Positions 34,018 through 43,093 of a stretch of 64,000 nt of DNA are shown piece by piece. The DNA is from Acetatifactor muris. Lineage in GTDB: Bacteria > Bacillota > Clostridia > Lachnospirales > Lachnospiraceae. The notes under the pieces are model-generated. The model saw nothing but the letters and a program-made list of their open reading frames with translations. It was not told where the DNA came from and did no database searches. A program made the translations under genes and the position numbers. The stretch covers positions 1 to 64,000 of the forward strand of contig NZ_JANJZD010000022.1 of NCBI RefSeq assembly GCF_024623325.1, in the 5' to 3' direction. How positions within the stretch are numbered: the stretch's first letter is position 1; the number at the start of each line of letters is the position of its first letter.

Positions 34018-34878
34018 ATGGAACTGAGAACAGCAGTATCCCCAAGAGATGTGAAGCACTATACCACACAGCGCCTGAGAGAAGAGTTTCTGATTCAGAA
34101 TCTTTTTGTGCCTGGTGAAATCAAACTGGTATACAGCCACATTGACAGAATTATCACAGGTGCGGCGATGCCTGTGGAACCCATTCCCCTGACTGCAGGG
34201 GAGGAACTTCGGGCGGAATTTTTCTGTCAGAGAAGAGAGCTGGGGGTTATCAACATCGGAGGTGCGGGCAGCATTACCGTGGATGGAAGGGTGTACAAGG
34301 TTGGATTTAAGGAGGCTATGTATATCGGGATGGGATCCAGAGACATTGTCTTTGCCAGTGACGAAGCTGCCTGTCCTGCGAAGTTCTATCTGAATTCTGC
34401 GCCGGCTCACAGAACCTGTCCTACTGTACTGATTAAGCCGGAAGGGACGCCGGAAGAGGGCGTGGTGATTGTAAAGGATGAGAATAAGGTGGAGCTGGGG
34501 TCGCTGGAGGACGCCAATCATCGTGTCATCTGTAAATACATTCTTCCCGGGCAGGTGGAGAGCTGTCAGCTGGAGATGGGCATGACCAGACTGGAGCCCG
34601 GAAGTGTGTGGAATACCATGCCCTGTCATACCCATGACAGACGTATGGAAGTGTATCTGTATTTTGAGATGCCGGAGGATGCCTTTGTCATGCACTACAT
34701 GGGGGAACCCGATGAAACCCGCCATATTGTCATGAGAAATGAGGAGGCGGTGATATCTCCCAGCTGGTCTATCCACTCGGGATGTGGTTCCAGAGCATAT
34801 ACTTTTATCTGGGGCATGGTGGGAGAGAACCAGGATTTCGATGATATGGACGGCGTGGCCATGAAGGATCTGATGTAA
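34018..34878 (+). CDS. kduI: 5-dehydro-4-deoxy-D-glucuronate isomerase
   Basis: A 286-residue cupin-type zinc enzyme isomerising 5-keto-4-deoxyuronate to 3-deoxy-D-glycero-2,5-hexodiulosonate, a step in breakdown of unsaturated uronates from pectin or glycosaminoglycans. Metal ligands appear in MPCHTHDRRMEVYLYFEMPE and the later HSGCGSRAYTFIWGM. The ATG at 34018 follows GGAGAGG; the longer frame from 33895 runs through the promoter and is discarded. It leads the kdu/kdg cluster. Confidence 0.95.
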   Translation: MELRTAVSPRDVKHYTTQRLREEFLIQNLFVPGEIKLVYSHIDRIITGAAMPVEPIPLTAGEELRAEFFCQRRELGVINIGGAGSITVDGRVYKVGFKEAMYIGMGSRDIVFASDEAACPAKFYLNSAPAHRTCPTVLIKPEGTPEEGVVIVKDENKVELGSLEDANHRVICKYILPGQVESCQLEMGMTRLEPGSVWNTMPCHTHDRRMEVYLYFEMPEDAFVMHYMGEPDETRHIVMRNEEAVISPSWSIHSGCGSRAYTFIWGMVGENQDFDDMDGVAMKDLM

Positions 34879-35029
34879 GCTGATCCGGGTGTAAAAGTTT
34901 GATACAGGACGAATATGCAGTAAAATTTTGCGGAAAAGGGGAACCCTTTTTGAAAGCAAAAGAATCAAAAGCAAAAAATATGAAGTAAAAAGAACCGAAA
35001 ATGCAAAAAATAAAAAGGAGAAAGAGAAC

Positions 35030-35833
35030 ATGTCAGAATTCACGAACTTTTCACTGGAGGGAAAAGTAGCTCTTGTAACGGGGGCGTCTTATGGTATCGG
35101 TTTTGCCATTGCTTCCGCCTATGCGGAATGCGGTGCGACCATCTGCTTCAATGATATTAATCAGGAGCTGGTGGACAAGGGGGTGGCTGCCTATGAAGAA
35201 AAGGGAATCAAAGCCCATGGCTATGTGTGTGACGTCACCAATGAGGACGCGGTGAATGCACTGGTAGCACAGATTGAGAAGGAAGTGGGCGTGATTGATA
35301 TTCTGGTGAACAATGCCGGAATCATCAAGAGAATTCCCATGACCGAGATGACTGCGGCACAGTTCAGGCAGGTGATCGATATTGATTTGAACGGACCTTT
35401 TATCGTATCAAAAGCGGTCATTCCTTCCATGATTAAGAAAGGCCACGGCAAGATTATCAACATCTGTTCCATGATGTCCGAGCTGGGCAGAGAGACAGTA
35501 TCCGCTTATGCCTCGGCGAAGGGCGGACTGAAGATGCTGACCAGGAATATCTGCTCCGAATACGGACAGTATAATATTCAGTGCAACGGCCTGGGGCCGG
35601 GCTATATCGAGACTCCTCAGACGGCGCCTCTGCGTGAGATTCAGCCGGATGGCAGCAGACATCCTTTTGACCAGTTTATCTGTGCGAAGACACCTGCCAA
35701 CAGATGGTTAAAGCCCGAAGAGCTGACAGGTCCCGCGGTGTTCCTGGCTTCCGAAGCTTCCAATGCGGTGAACGGTCACATTCTGTATGTGGACGGCGGT
35801 ATTCTGGCCTATATCGGCAAGCAGCCGGAGTAA
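35030..35833 (+). CDS. kduD: SDR oxidoreductase, KduD / gluconate 5-dehydrogenase type
   Basis: A 267-residue short-chain dehydrogenase: VTGASYGIGFAIA at the nucleotide site, NNAG, and catalytic Ser, YASAK with Tyr and Lys. Next to kduI the expected reaction is reduction of 3-deoxy-hexodiulosonate to 2-keto-3-deoxygluconate (KduD). The sequence also resembles gluconate 5-dehydrogenases. AAAAAGGAG precedes the ATG at 35030. Confidence 0.88.
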   Translation: MSEFTNFSLEGKVALVTGASYGIGFAIASAYAECGATICFNDINQELVDKGVAAYEEKGIKAHGYVCDVTNEDAVNALVAQIEKEVGVIDILVNNAGIIKRIPMTEMTAAQFRQVIDIDLNGPFIVSKAVIPSMIKKGHGKIINICSMMSELGRETVSAYASAKGGLKMLTRNICSEYGQYNIQCNGLGPGYIETPQTAPLREIQPDGSRHPFDQFICAKTPANRWLKPEELTGPAVFLASEASNAVNGHILYVDGGILAYIGKQPE

Positions 35834-35902
35834 ACAGCAGCAATACAATAATAAAAAGTAACGCGCCGCCGGACAGCCGGCGGGAAACGGAGGTAATATC
35901 TT

Positions 35903-36541
35903 ATGAAAATAGCTGTAATCAATGAAAACAGCCAGGCCGCCAAAAACGATTTAATCTGTGCCACCCTGAAAAAGGTAGTGGAGCCCATGGGACATGAAGT
36001 GTTCAACTACGGAATGTGCGGGGCCGAAGATCCCAATTCTCTGACCTATGTACAGAACGGAATCCTGGCTGCAGTGCTTTTAAATTCCGGTGCTGCAGAT
36101 TATGTGATTACGGGCTGTGGTACCGGCGAGGGTGCCATGCTGGCCTGCAATTCTTTCCCGAAGGTACTCTGCGGGCATATTGAGTCCCCGCTGGACGCCT
36201 ATCTGTTCTCGCAGGTAAATGACGGCAACTGTGTGGCGCTTCCCTTTGCGGAGAATTTCGGCTGGGGCGGAGAGCTGAATCTTCAGTATATCTTCGAGAA
36301 GCTTTTCTGTGCTCCCGGAGGAGGCGGATATCCGCCTGAGAGAGTAGAGCCTGAGCAGCGGAATAAGAAAATTCTGGATAAAGTAAAAGAAGTGACCCAT
36401 ACGGATATGGTGACCATTCTGCAGAATCTGGACAGAGATCTGGTAAAAGGCGCTCTGGCAGGTTCGAAATTTGCGGAATATTTCTCTGACAACTGTAAGT
36501 GCGATAAGATTGCGGCGGCAGTGAAGGAAGTTCTGGCGTAA
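35903..36541 (+). CDS. RpiB/LacAB-family sugar-phosphate isomerase
   Basis: A 212-residue isomerase: MKIAVINENSQAAKND at the N-terminus and TGCGTGEGAMLACN, the RpiB/LacAB active-site cysteine region. It is longer than classic RpiB (~150) through a C-terminal helical extension. Placement between kduD and eda suggests it isomerises a uronate-derived keto-sugar; family members also do ribose-5-phosphate or galactose-6-phosphate. The specific substrate is unresolved. Confidence 0.8.
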   Translation: MKIAVINENSQAAKNDLICATLKKVVEPMGHEVFNYGMCGAEDPNSLTYVQNGILAAVLLNSGAADYVITGCGTGEGAMLACNSFPKVLCGHIESPLDAYLFSQVNDGNCVALPFAENFGWGGELNLQYIFEKLFCAPGGGGYPPERVEPEQRNKKILDKVKEVTHTDMVTILQNLDRDLVKGALAGSKFAEYFSDNCKCDKIAAAVKEVLA

Positions 36542-36679
36542 AAGTGTGAAGGGAAGAGCTTTTTTGGCTGTATGCGCCGTTGAAGCGGTATAAGGGGAAG
36601 TGTGAACTGACAGATCCTGTGGGAATGTGGGTGGAAATGTAAATAAAGAGCATGTGAAGACATGCGGAAAAGAGGAAAA

Positions 36680-37636
36680 ATGAACGCAGTTTTGGAACAG
36701 ATCAGCAAAATTGGTATCGTACCTGTGGTAAAAATTGACAGGGCGGAGGATGCCCTTCCCCTGGCGAAAGCACTGTGTGCAGGCGGACTTCCCTGTGCGG
36801 AAGTGACTTTCCGTACGGATGCAGCGGCGGAAGCTATCCGGATTATGACTGCAAATTTTCCGGATATGTGTGTTGGAGCGGGTACCGTTCTGAATGCAGA
36901 GCAGGTGGATGCGGCGGTGGCAGCAGGGGCGAAATTCATTGTCAGCCCCGGCTTAAATCCCAGAACCGTGAAATACTGTATTGAGAAAAACGTGCCGATT
37001 ACCCCCGGCACCTCCAGCCCTTCCGATATTGAACAGGCTATCGAGCTGGGATTGGATGTGGTGAAGTTCTTCCCGGCGGAACAGTCCGGCGGACTGGCGA
37101 AGATCAAGGCCATGGCGGCACCCTATGTGAACATGAAATTTATGCCTACCGGCGGTGTCAACGCAAAGAATCTGACCACATATCTGGACTTTAACAAGAT
37201 TATCGCCTGCGGCGGCTCCTGGATGGTTCCCGGTGATCTGATTAACGAAGGTGCATGGGACAAAATCGAACAGCTGACCAGAGAGGCAGTCCAGACCATG
37301 TTGGGCTTTGAGCTTGCTCATGTGGGTATTAATTCGGATAGCAAAGAGGAGGCGGACAAAGCGGTGAAACGCCTGGCTTTCCTTTTCGGCCTTCCTGTCA
37401 AATTCGGCAACAGCGGAAGCTTTGCCGGTACGATTGTGGAAGTGCTGAACAGCAAGGGCAGAGGTGCAAACGGCCATATCGCCATCAGAACAAATTATAT
37501 CGAGCGGGCAATCAATTATATGAGCACCGTCCTGGGTGTGGAGTTCTATGAGCCCATCATGAAGAATGACAGGATCAACGCCATCTACATGAAGGAAGAA
37601 ATCGGCGGCTTTGCGATTCACCTGCTGCAGAAATAA
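36680..37636 (+). CDS. eda: KDPG/KHG aldolase with C-terminal VOC-like domain
   Basis: A 318-residue protein. Residues 1-~205 are the KDPG aldolase: IVPVVKID, AEVTFRT, GAGTVLNAEQ, the Schiff-base lysine in VVKFFPAEQ, and MPTGGV. It splits 2-keto-3-deoxy-6-phosphogluconate into pyruvate and glyceraldehyde-3-phosphate. The last ~110 residues (LAHVGINSDS, ANGHIAIRTN, INYMSTVLGVEF) look like a vicinal-oxygen-chelate/glyoxalase-like module. The ATG at 36680 has AGAGG 5 nt upstream and is preferred to 36662. Confidence 0.9.
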   Translation: MNAVLEQISKIGIVPVVKIDRAEDALPLAKALCAGGLPCAEVTFRTDAAAEAIRIMTANFPDMCVGAGTVLNAEQVDAAVAAGAKFIVSPGLNPRTVKYCIEKNVPITPGTSSPSDIEQAIELGLDVVKFFPAEQSGGLAKIKAMAAPYVNMKFMPTGGVNAKNLTTYLDFNKIIACGGSWMVPGDLINEGAWDKIEQLTREAVQTMLGFELAHVGINSDSKEEADKAVKRLAFLFGLPVKFGNSGSFAGTIVEVLNSKGRGANGHIAIRTNYIERAINYMSTVLGVEFYEPIMKNDRINAIYMKEEIGGFAIHLLQK

Positions 37637-37647
37637 AGGATGGGGTG

Positions 37648-37884
37648 CAGGAGGTTTATTACGGGACTATAAACAGTAATAAACCGAACAGTACCCAGAA
37701 GAATTAACGGTCGCATAACCTGCGACCGGGAATTCTTCTTGAGGAGTGGTACAGGAGGTTTATTACGGAACTATAAACAGAATCAACACAGAACAGGCAC
37801 ACAGATGAAATTCCGGAGGCATTTATCCGGGAGTTCATCTGTTGGAAAAGTGCCTGGAAGAGTTGATACGGGACTATAAATCAG
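37648..37884 (+). repeat. Duplicated leader module before kdgK
   Basis: A 29-bp direct repeat occurs at 37648-37676 and 37752-37780 (one mismatch), with a shorter third copy at 37867-37884 running into the kdgK start. Copies one and two are each followed by a hairpin: 37698-37740 (AGAAGAATT/AATTCTTCT with an inner CGGTCGCA/TGCGACCG) and 37802-37841 (CAGATGAA/TTCATCTG with an inner TTCCGGA/TCCGGGA). No T-runs follow. A tandem RNA leader is suspected. Confidence 0.65.
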
Positions 37885-37898
37885 AAGGGACAAAGATA

Positions 37899-38930
37899 AT
37901 GGCAAAAGTGATTACAATGGGTGAGATTATGCTGAGGCTGTCCACACCCGATTTTGAGAAATTTATTCAGGCGGATGAATTTGATATTAACTATGGAGGC
38001 GGAGAAGCCAATGTGGCTGTCTCTCTGGCCAATTATGGGCATGATGCGGAGTTTGTTACGGCGGTTCCCAACAATGAGATCGGTGAGTGTGCTGTAGCGG
38101 CGTTGAGAAAGTACAATGTGGGAACAAAACATATTGCAAAATGCGGGGAGAGACTGGGCATTTACTTTCTGGAGAGCGGTTCTTCCATGAGACCTTCCAA
38201 AGTTGTCTATGACAGAGCCCATTCCTCTATTTCCACAGCTACGGCAGCGGATTTTGATTTTGACGCCATTTTTGAAGGAGCAGACTGGTTCCACTTTACA
38301 GGCATTACGCCCGCTGTGTCTGACGCTGCCGCCGTATTGACGGAGGAAGCCCTGAAAGCAGCGAAAAAGCATGGCGTAAAGGTGTCTGTGGACCTGAACT
38401 TCCGTAAGAAACTGTGGTCTTCTGAGAAGGCACAGAAGGTGATGAAGAATCTGATGCAGTATGTGGATGTATGTATCGGCAATGAAGAGGATGCGGAGCT
38501 GGTTCTGGGCTATAAGCCCGGGAAGACAGATGTCACCAGCGGTGACCTGGAGCTGGCCGGATACAAGTCCATCTTCGAGCAGATGGTAGCCGATTATAAT
38601 TTTGAGTATTGCGTATCTTCCCTGAGAGTAAGCCATTCGGCCTCCGACAACGGCTGGTCTGCCTGCATTTATTCCAGAGATACGAAAGAGTTCTATCACT
38701 CCAAAGAGTACAGCATTCATCCAATCGTGGACCGTGTAGGCGGCGGCGATTCCTTTGCCGGCGGCGTGATCTGCGGTATGCTGGATGGGAAGGACTTTAA
38801 GGCTGCGCTGGAATTTGGTGTGGCTGCTTCCGCGCTGAAGCACACCATTCCCGGGGACTTCAACCTGGTGTCCAGGAAAGAAGTGGAGACGCTGGCCGGC
38901 GGCGATGCTTCCGGACGGGTGCAGAGATAG
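37899..38930 (+). CDS. kdgK: 2-keto-3-deoxygluconate kinase (PfkB family)
   Basis: A 343-residue sugar kinase: KVITMGEIMLRLSTP and NYGGGEANVAVSLA at the N-terminus and DRVGGGDSFAGG with the catalytic Asp near the end. It phosphorylates KDG to KDPG, the substrate of the preceding aldolase, completing the kduI-kduD-kdgK-eda route from unsaturated uronate to pyruvate. The ATG at 37899 follows AGAAGGGA; the longer frame to 37842 overlaps the leader hairpin. No polysaccharide lyase is in the window. Confidence 0.92.
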   Translation: MAKVITMGEIMLRLSTPDFEKFIQADEFDINYGGGEANVAVSLANYGHDAEFVTAVPNNEIGECAVAALRKYNVGTKHIAKCGERLGIYFLESGSSMRPSKVVYDRAHSSISTATAADFDFDAIFEGADWFHFTGITPAVSDAAAVLTEEALKAAKKHGVKVSVDLNFRKKLWSSEKAQKVMKNLMQYVDVCIGNEEDAELVLGYKPGKTDVTSGDLELAGYKSIFEQMVADYNFEYCVSSLRVSHSASDNGWSACIYSRDTKEFYHSKEYSIHPIVDRVGGGDSFAGGVICGMLDGKDFKAALEFGVAASALKHTIPGDFNLVSRKEVETLAGGDASGRVQR

Positions 38931-39005
38931 GAAGCAGAGATAAGGTACAAAAGGTTATAGCTGAAAATACCAGATATCGGCATGGCGTTTCGAGGTATTT
39001 ACTGC

Positions 39006-39040
39006 AGGCCGTCGGATGTGGATTCCGGCGGCCTTTGTTT
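39006..39040 (+). terminator. Terminator of the kdg cluster
   Basis: AGGCCGTCGGA pairs with TCCGGCGGCCT (one U-G) around a 7-nt loop, followed by TTGTTT. Confidence 0.7.
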
Positions 39041-39076
39041 CAACAGTACTGCTTTTGGCGTTGGATGTGGGAGAAG

Positions 39077-40693
39077 ATGCACATGGGAATGTTTTTAAAC
39101 AGTATCGCACCTTTTGAGGAATATAAACGACTTGCGAAAACCAGATTTTTCGTGGATAAGACCGATATTATCAGGGAAATTCTCACGGCGGTTGTGGAGG
39201 ATGGGCAAAGGTATTTCTGTATCACCAGGCCGCGGCGGTTCGGCAAAAGCATCATGGCCAATATGCTCGGTGCCTTTTTTGGCAGGGCGGAATGCGGAGA
39301 ACAGATATTTGGCCATCTGAAGGTTGCGGAATGCAGGTATTATCCGGAATATTTGAACAGTCATGAAGTAATTTATATTGATTTTAGCAGGTTGCCAAGA
39401 GACTGTAAAAGCTATGAACAGTATAAGGAACGTATTCAGGATGGAATAAACTGTGATCTACTGAAAGCCTACCCTGAGAGTAAACTGAGGGCAGATAGAA
39501 GTATCTGGGATAATCTGCAGACTGTATTCGAGCAGGAGCATGTCAGATTTATCTTTGTGATGGATGAATGGGATGCTGTTTTTCACAAGGATTTTGTCAC
39601 GGAGAAGGACAAGAAGAATTATCTTGAATTCCTCAGAGACCTGCTGAAAGGACAGGCTTATGTGGAATTTGCATATATGACAGGGGTTTTGCCGATTGCA
39701 AAATATTCAAGTGGATCGGAAATCAATATGTTTAAAGAATATGATATGGTGGCAACTGAGAAATTCAGTGAATATTTTGGATTTCTGGATGGTGAGGTAG
39801 ACGCCTTGTTTGACATTTATCAACGCACTACTCCCAATGCGAAAATTACGAGAGAGGATCTGGCAGAATGGTATGACGGATACCACACAGCCTCAGGCCG
39901 TAGATTGTATAATCCCCGTTCAGTTATCGGGGCATTGACAGATAATCAGATCAACAGCTACTGGACCAGTTCAGGTCCTTATGATGAAATATTTTATTAT
40001 ATTCGTAATCATATAGAGGAGATTCGTGATGATTTGGTGTTGATGGTTTCCGGGGAGCATATTGAAATGAAACTGCAGGGATATGCGGCCACTTCCACAG
40101 AATTGCATACGAAGAATCAGGTCTATTCAGCCATGGTAGTATATGGTCTGTTGACATATGCGGATGGGGCTGTGCTGATTCCCAACAGGGAGCTGATGGA
40201 TAAATTTAACGAACTGTTATTGGAAAAAGAGAGTCTGGGGTATGTCTATCGCCTGGCAAAGGAGTCCGGAAGGATGTTGAAAGCCACTCTTGCGGGCGAT
40301 ACCAGGACAATGGCGGAGATTTTGAAGCTGGCACATGACACAGAGGCTCCCATTTTTTCCTATAACAGTGAGATCGAACTGTCTGCCGTGGTGAATCTGG
40401 TATACCTTGCTGCCCGGGATAAGTATCGAGTGGAACGGGAAGACAAGGCGGGAGAGGGATATGTAGATTTCATTTTCTATCCGGAGCGGAAAGGGGCGGA
40501 TGCATTGCTTCTGGAACTGAAGGTGAACGGTACGCCGGAGGAGGCGATCCGCCAGATCAGGAACAGGAACTATGCGCTGCGTTTCAGAGGAAAAATGGGA
40601 GAGCCGGCGAAGTACACCGGGAGAATCCTGGCGGTGGGAATCAGCTATGACAGGAAAACGAAGGAACATTCCTGTAAGGTGGAGGCATTATAA
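39077..40693 (+). CDS. AAA-like ATPase with C-terminal PD-(D/E)XK nuclease-like domain
   Basis: About 538 residues. The N-terminal ATPase has a variant Walker A in RPRRFGKSIMANML and Walker B FIFVMDEWDAV; DKTDIIREI upstream is the family's entry motif. The C-terminal ~110 residues carry the nuclease-like core EGYVDFIFYPE, then LLLELKVNGTPEEAIRQI. The family is expanded in gut Clostridia and Bacteroidetes. Its role is unknown, with defence or mobile-element links proposed. The start is either 39077 or 39083. Remnants of relatives are at 5140 and 20278. Confidence 0.8.
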   Translation: MHMGMFLNSIAPFEEYKRLAKTRFFVDKTDIIREILTAVVEDGQRYFCITRPRRFGKSIMANMLGAFFGRAECGEQIFGHLKVAECRYYPEYLNSHEVIYIDFSRLPRDCKSYEQYKERIQDGINCDLLKAYPESKLRADRSIWDNLQTVFEQEHVRFIFVMDEWDAVFHKDFVTEKDKKNYLEFLRDLLKGQAYVEFAYMTGVLPIAKYSSGSEINMFKEYDMVATEKFSEYFGFLDGEVDALFDIYQRTTPNAKITREDLAEWYDGYHTASGRRLYNPRSVIGALTDNQINSYWTSSGPYDEIFYYIRNHIEEIRDDLVLMVSGEHIEMKLQGYAATSTELHTKNQVYSAMVVYGLLTYADGAVLIPNRELMDKFNELLLEKESLGYVYRLAKESGRMLKATLAGDTRTMAEILKLAHDTEAPIFSYNSEIELSAVVNLVYLAARDKYRVEREDKAGEGYVDFIFYPERKGADALLLELKVNGTPEEAIRQIRNRNYALRFRGKMGEPAKYTGRILAVGISYDRKTKEHSCKVEAL

Positions 40694-40743
40694 AAGGCTG
40701 TGGGAATGTATATTAGAAAAGAACAGCGGAAGGAGGAACAAAA

Positions 40744-41550
40744 ATGGCTTTAATGCATGTGGACTTTTTTTCAGATGTACTGGGAATGAGCGTGAATATG
40801 GATGTGATATTGCCTCAGCAGACGAAGGGGCAAATCGGCATGGAGGGGAGAGGCGCGGAGGGAAAGTACAAAACGATGTATCTTCTCCACGGCATGAGCG
40901 ATGATCAGACCATCTGGCAGAGAAGGACTTCCATTGAGCGCTATGTGAGCAAACTGGGAATTGCCGTGGTAATGCCTACCACACACCTGGCATTTTATAC
41001 GGATACTACTTATGGGATGAAATACTGGACATTTATTTCTCAGGAGCTGCCGAAAATCTGCCGGGAATTTTTCCCCCAGATGTCGACGAAACGGGAAGAT
41101 ACGCTGGCAGCCGGGCTGTCCATGGGCGGGTATGGGGCCTGGAAGCTGGGGCTGGGGGCAGGAGATACCTTCGGTGCGGCGGCGTCTCTGTCCGGAGCAT
41201 TGGACATAGTAGAAGATTATAAGAGAAACGAAGAGGCAAATCCGGCAGGAAATCTGATTTTCCAGGGCATTTTCGGTTCTGCGGAGCAGCTGGAGGGTTC
41301 GGAGAATGACCTGATGACTCTGGCAGAGCGACGGAAAGCAGAGCAGAAAGCATTGCCCCGTCTGTACGCGTGGTGCGGTACGGAGGACTTCCTGTATCAG
41401 GGTAATCTCAGGGCATGGGATTATGTAAAAAAACTGGGGTATGATTTGACCTGTGAAGAATCCTCCGGAGACCATCAGTGGAAATACTGGGATGCGAAAA
41501 TTCAGGATGTGCTGCGCTGGTGGCTGGAGACGGATATGGATTTACAGTGA
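40744..41550 (+). CDS. Alpha/beta-hydrolase esterase (EstA/FrmB-like)
   Basis: A 268-residue cytoplasmic esterase. The nucleophile elbow is AAGLSMGGYGAWKLG, an Asp lies in AWCGTEDFLY and the terminal His in SSGDHQWKYW. It resembles tributyrin and acetyl esterases and S-formylglutathione hydrolases, which remove short acyl groups. AGGAGG precedes the ATG by 7 nt. Confidence 0.88.
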   Translation: MALMHVDFFSDVLGMSVNMDVILPQQTKGQIGMEGRGAEGKYKTMYLLHGMSDDQTIWQRRTSIERYVSKLGIAVVMPTTHLAFYTDTTYGMKYWTFISQELPKICREFFPQMSTKREDTLAAGLSMGGYGAWKLGLGAGDTFGAAASLSGALDIVEDYKRNEEANPAGNLIFQGIFGSAEQLEGSENDLMTLAERRKAEQKALPRLYAWCGTEDFLYQGNLRAWDYVKKLGYDLTCEESSGDHQWKYWDAKIQDVLRWWLETDMDLQ

Positions 41551-41620
41551 GAAATATAAGGAAGAAAAGGTCTGCCTGATATAATGAGATGGGCAGGAGC
41601 AGACAGGCAGGATAATTATG

Positions 41621-41652
41621 GTCCGGCAGGAGAGGGATGTCTCCGGCCGGAC
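41621..41652. terminator. Hairpin between convergent esterase and Rpn-like genes
   Basis: GTCCGGC pairs with GCCGGAC, with an inner GGAGA/TCTCC. No strong T-run on either side, so termination is likely but not certain. Confidence 0.45.
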
Positions 41653-41672
41653 TATAATCAATGAACAGTGTT

Positions 41673-42707
41673 TTATTTACTTCGCCTGCGCCTGCTTTTT
41701 CCTGCTGCCAGGATCTCACTGACAGGTAAATCTGTCATTTTCGAGATTTGCTCTACAGAAATCCCATTTTTTCTCATTGCCTTTATCAAAGCAGCCTGTC
41801 CTTCTAAGCGGCCTTCTAATCGTCCTTCTAATCGTCCTTCTAACCTGCCCTCTGTCCTGCCCTCAGATAGGCCCTCTAATCTGCCCTTTTCCCTGCCTTC
41901 TTTTCGGCCTAATTCCTGCGCTTCTTTTTTCAGAAATGCCATTACTCTTTTTTCATTGTACTCTGTAAGCAACATTTTCTTTACCTCCGCTCTCAATGGG
42001 ATTAGAATGTCTGTCATAAGTCCATGTTCCATACAATATGATACCGCATTGTCCACTGCTTCTTCCGCAGAACCGCTCCACTCCTGGAATTCTTTCAGTT
42101 TTGCTACAAAAACGGAATATTCTTCCAACCGTCTGCATCCAATCATCAGCTTCCGATTATGTCCATGGTTAATATTGAGCATGCGAACCGTAAGTTCCAG
42201 GCAGGATTTCGACGCCTCGTCCGGATTCTCCATAAATGCATCTGTCAGGCGCAGGATACGCTCTTCTTCCATTTTCTCATCCCCATTGTAGAACACGACA
42301 CATCTGGGCGCAGGAAGCCTGATCAGGCTGCTGCCGTAAATTCGATCAGGATTTATTCCCACATAGGCTTCATATTCTGCTGCCGTATAGAGAAGAAAAC
42401 GCAACGGCAGATTGGGACAAATCGTACTCTGATGTTCATAGAGGTTCAGGGTTCCCATCAGCATAAATGCCACATCGTTGTTCATGGACAGATACAACAC
42501 ATTGTCCAGTGTAACAATCTTTAAAGCATTTTCATCAGAATAATCCGTACCGTTCAGCGCGTTATATAGTTGAAGCAGTGCCTTTGGGTCACGCTCAAAA
42601 ATGTAGCAGAAGAGTCGGTCCTTCACCTCTCGATTAGCAAAGAAATACCTCAGCAGACGCCGCATATTACGCCTTTTGGGTGAAACAAACTGCATTTTGG
42701 GAATCAT
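41673..42707 (-). CDS. Rpn-family (PD-(D/E)XK transposase-like) protein
   Basis: About 344 residues. The N-terminal FFANREVKDRLFCYIFERDP and NGTDY, the central LPAPRCVVFYNGDE and the helical C-terminus follow the Rpn recombination-promoting nuclease/putative transposase family. A run of four RLEG units before the C-terminus is encoded by 12-bp tandem repeats (about 41812-41880), which could vary in number. The start is the second of two close ATGs, 8 nt after GAGAGG. Its promoter (42902-42874) overlaps a palindrome. The catalytic lysine motif is not clearly readable, so nuclease activity is uncertain. Confidence 0.72.
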   Translation of the reverse strand: MIPKMQFVSPKRRNMRRLLRYFFANREVKDRLFCYIFERDPKALLQLYNALNGTDYSDENALKIVTLDNVLYLSMNNDVAFMLMGTLNLYEHQSTICPNLPLRFLLYTAAEYEAYVGINPDRIYGSSLIRLPAPRCVVFYNGDEKMEEERILRLTDAFMENPDEASKSCLELTVRMLNINHGHNRKLMIGCRRLEEYSVFVAKLKEFQEWSGSAEEAVDNAVSYCMEHGLMTDILIPLRAEVKKMLLTEYNEKRVMAFLKKEAQELGRKEGREKGRLEGLSEGRTEGRLEGRLEGRLEGRLEGQAALIKAMRKNGISVEQISKMTDLPVSEILAAGKSRRRRSK

Positions 42708-42842
42708 AAGCATATCCTCTCTTTCTGAAGCTGTCAGGCAGAGAACATGTATTTTCAGAATTTCCAAAATGCTTATCAGGGTATCTGTGTCTCTGCCGGC
42801 GAATGTGAAAATTTCGGCAGAAACTGCCTGAATGTGCGGAAT

Positions 42843-42902
42843 ACACTTTTCACAGATTTAGGTTGATAAGAAAAGTGTAATATACTTTTGCCGGTTTGTC
42901 AA
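42843..42902 (-). promoter_or_regulatory. Promoter and overlapping palindrome of the Rpn-like gene
   Basis: On the minus strand TTGACA (42902-42897), 17 bp, TACACT (42879-42874). ACACTTTTC (42843-42851) and GAAAAGTGT (42870-42878) form an inverted repeat that overlaps the -10, suggesting repressor control. Confidence 0.6.
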
Positions 42903-42955
42903 CCTGTTAGACAAAAATATGCTTTATTTCAGTAAAATTATCCTGGCAAAAATAT

Positions 42956-42989
42956 AATAACAGTTCAGAAAAATATCTGAACTGTTATT
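42956..42989. repeat. 14-bp perfect inverted repeat, terminator-like
   Basis: Arms AATAACAGTTCAGA and TCTGAACTGTTATT with a 6-nt loop. It lies after the recombinase stop on the minus strand and is followed there by T-rich sequence, so it may terminate that gene. The arms belong to the motif family seen at 9735-9810. Confidence 0.6.
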
Positions 42990-43017
42990 TAATGTGCTGT
43001 AATTTTATGGGAGTCAT

Positions 43018-43044
43018 TTTCGTAGAAAGTTAAATTCTACGAAA
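43018..43044 (+). repeat. Left recombination-like site
   Basis: Arms 43018-43027 and 43035-43044 with spacer AGTTAAA, the form of a tyrosine-recombinase core site. It lies 49 bp beyond the recombinase stop. Confidence 0.7.
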
Positions 43045-43093
43045 TTTCCGTATAGTCCCTTTATTTATCCGGCAGTCGATTTGTCATGACCAT

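Noticed and set aside
37648..37780. Start of a CRISPR array
   Set aside because: Only two full 29-bp repeats with ~75-bp gaps that contain hairpins; no third full unit and no cas genes.
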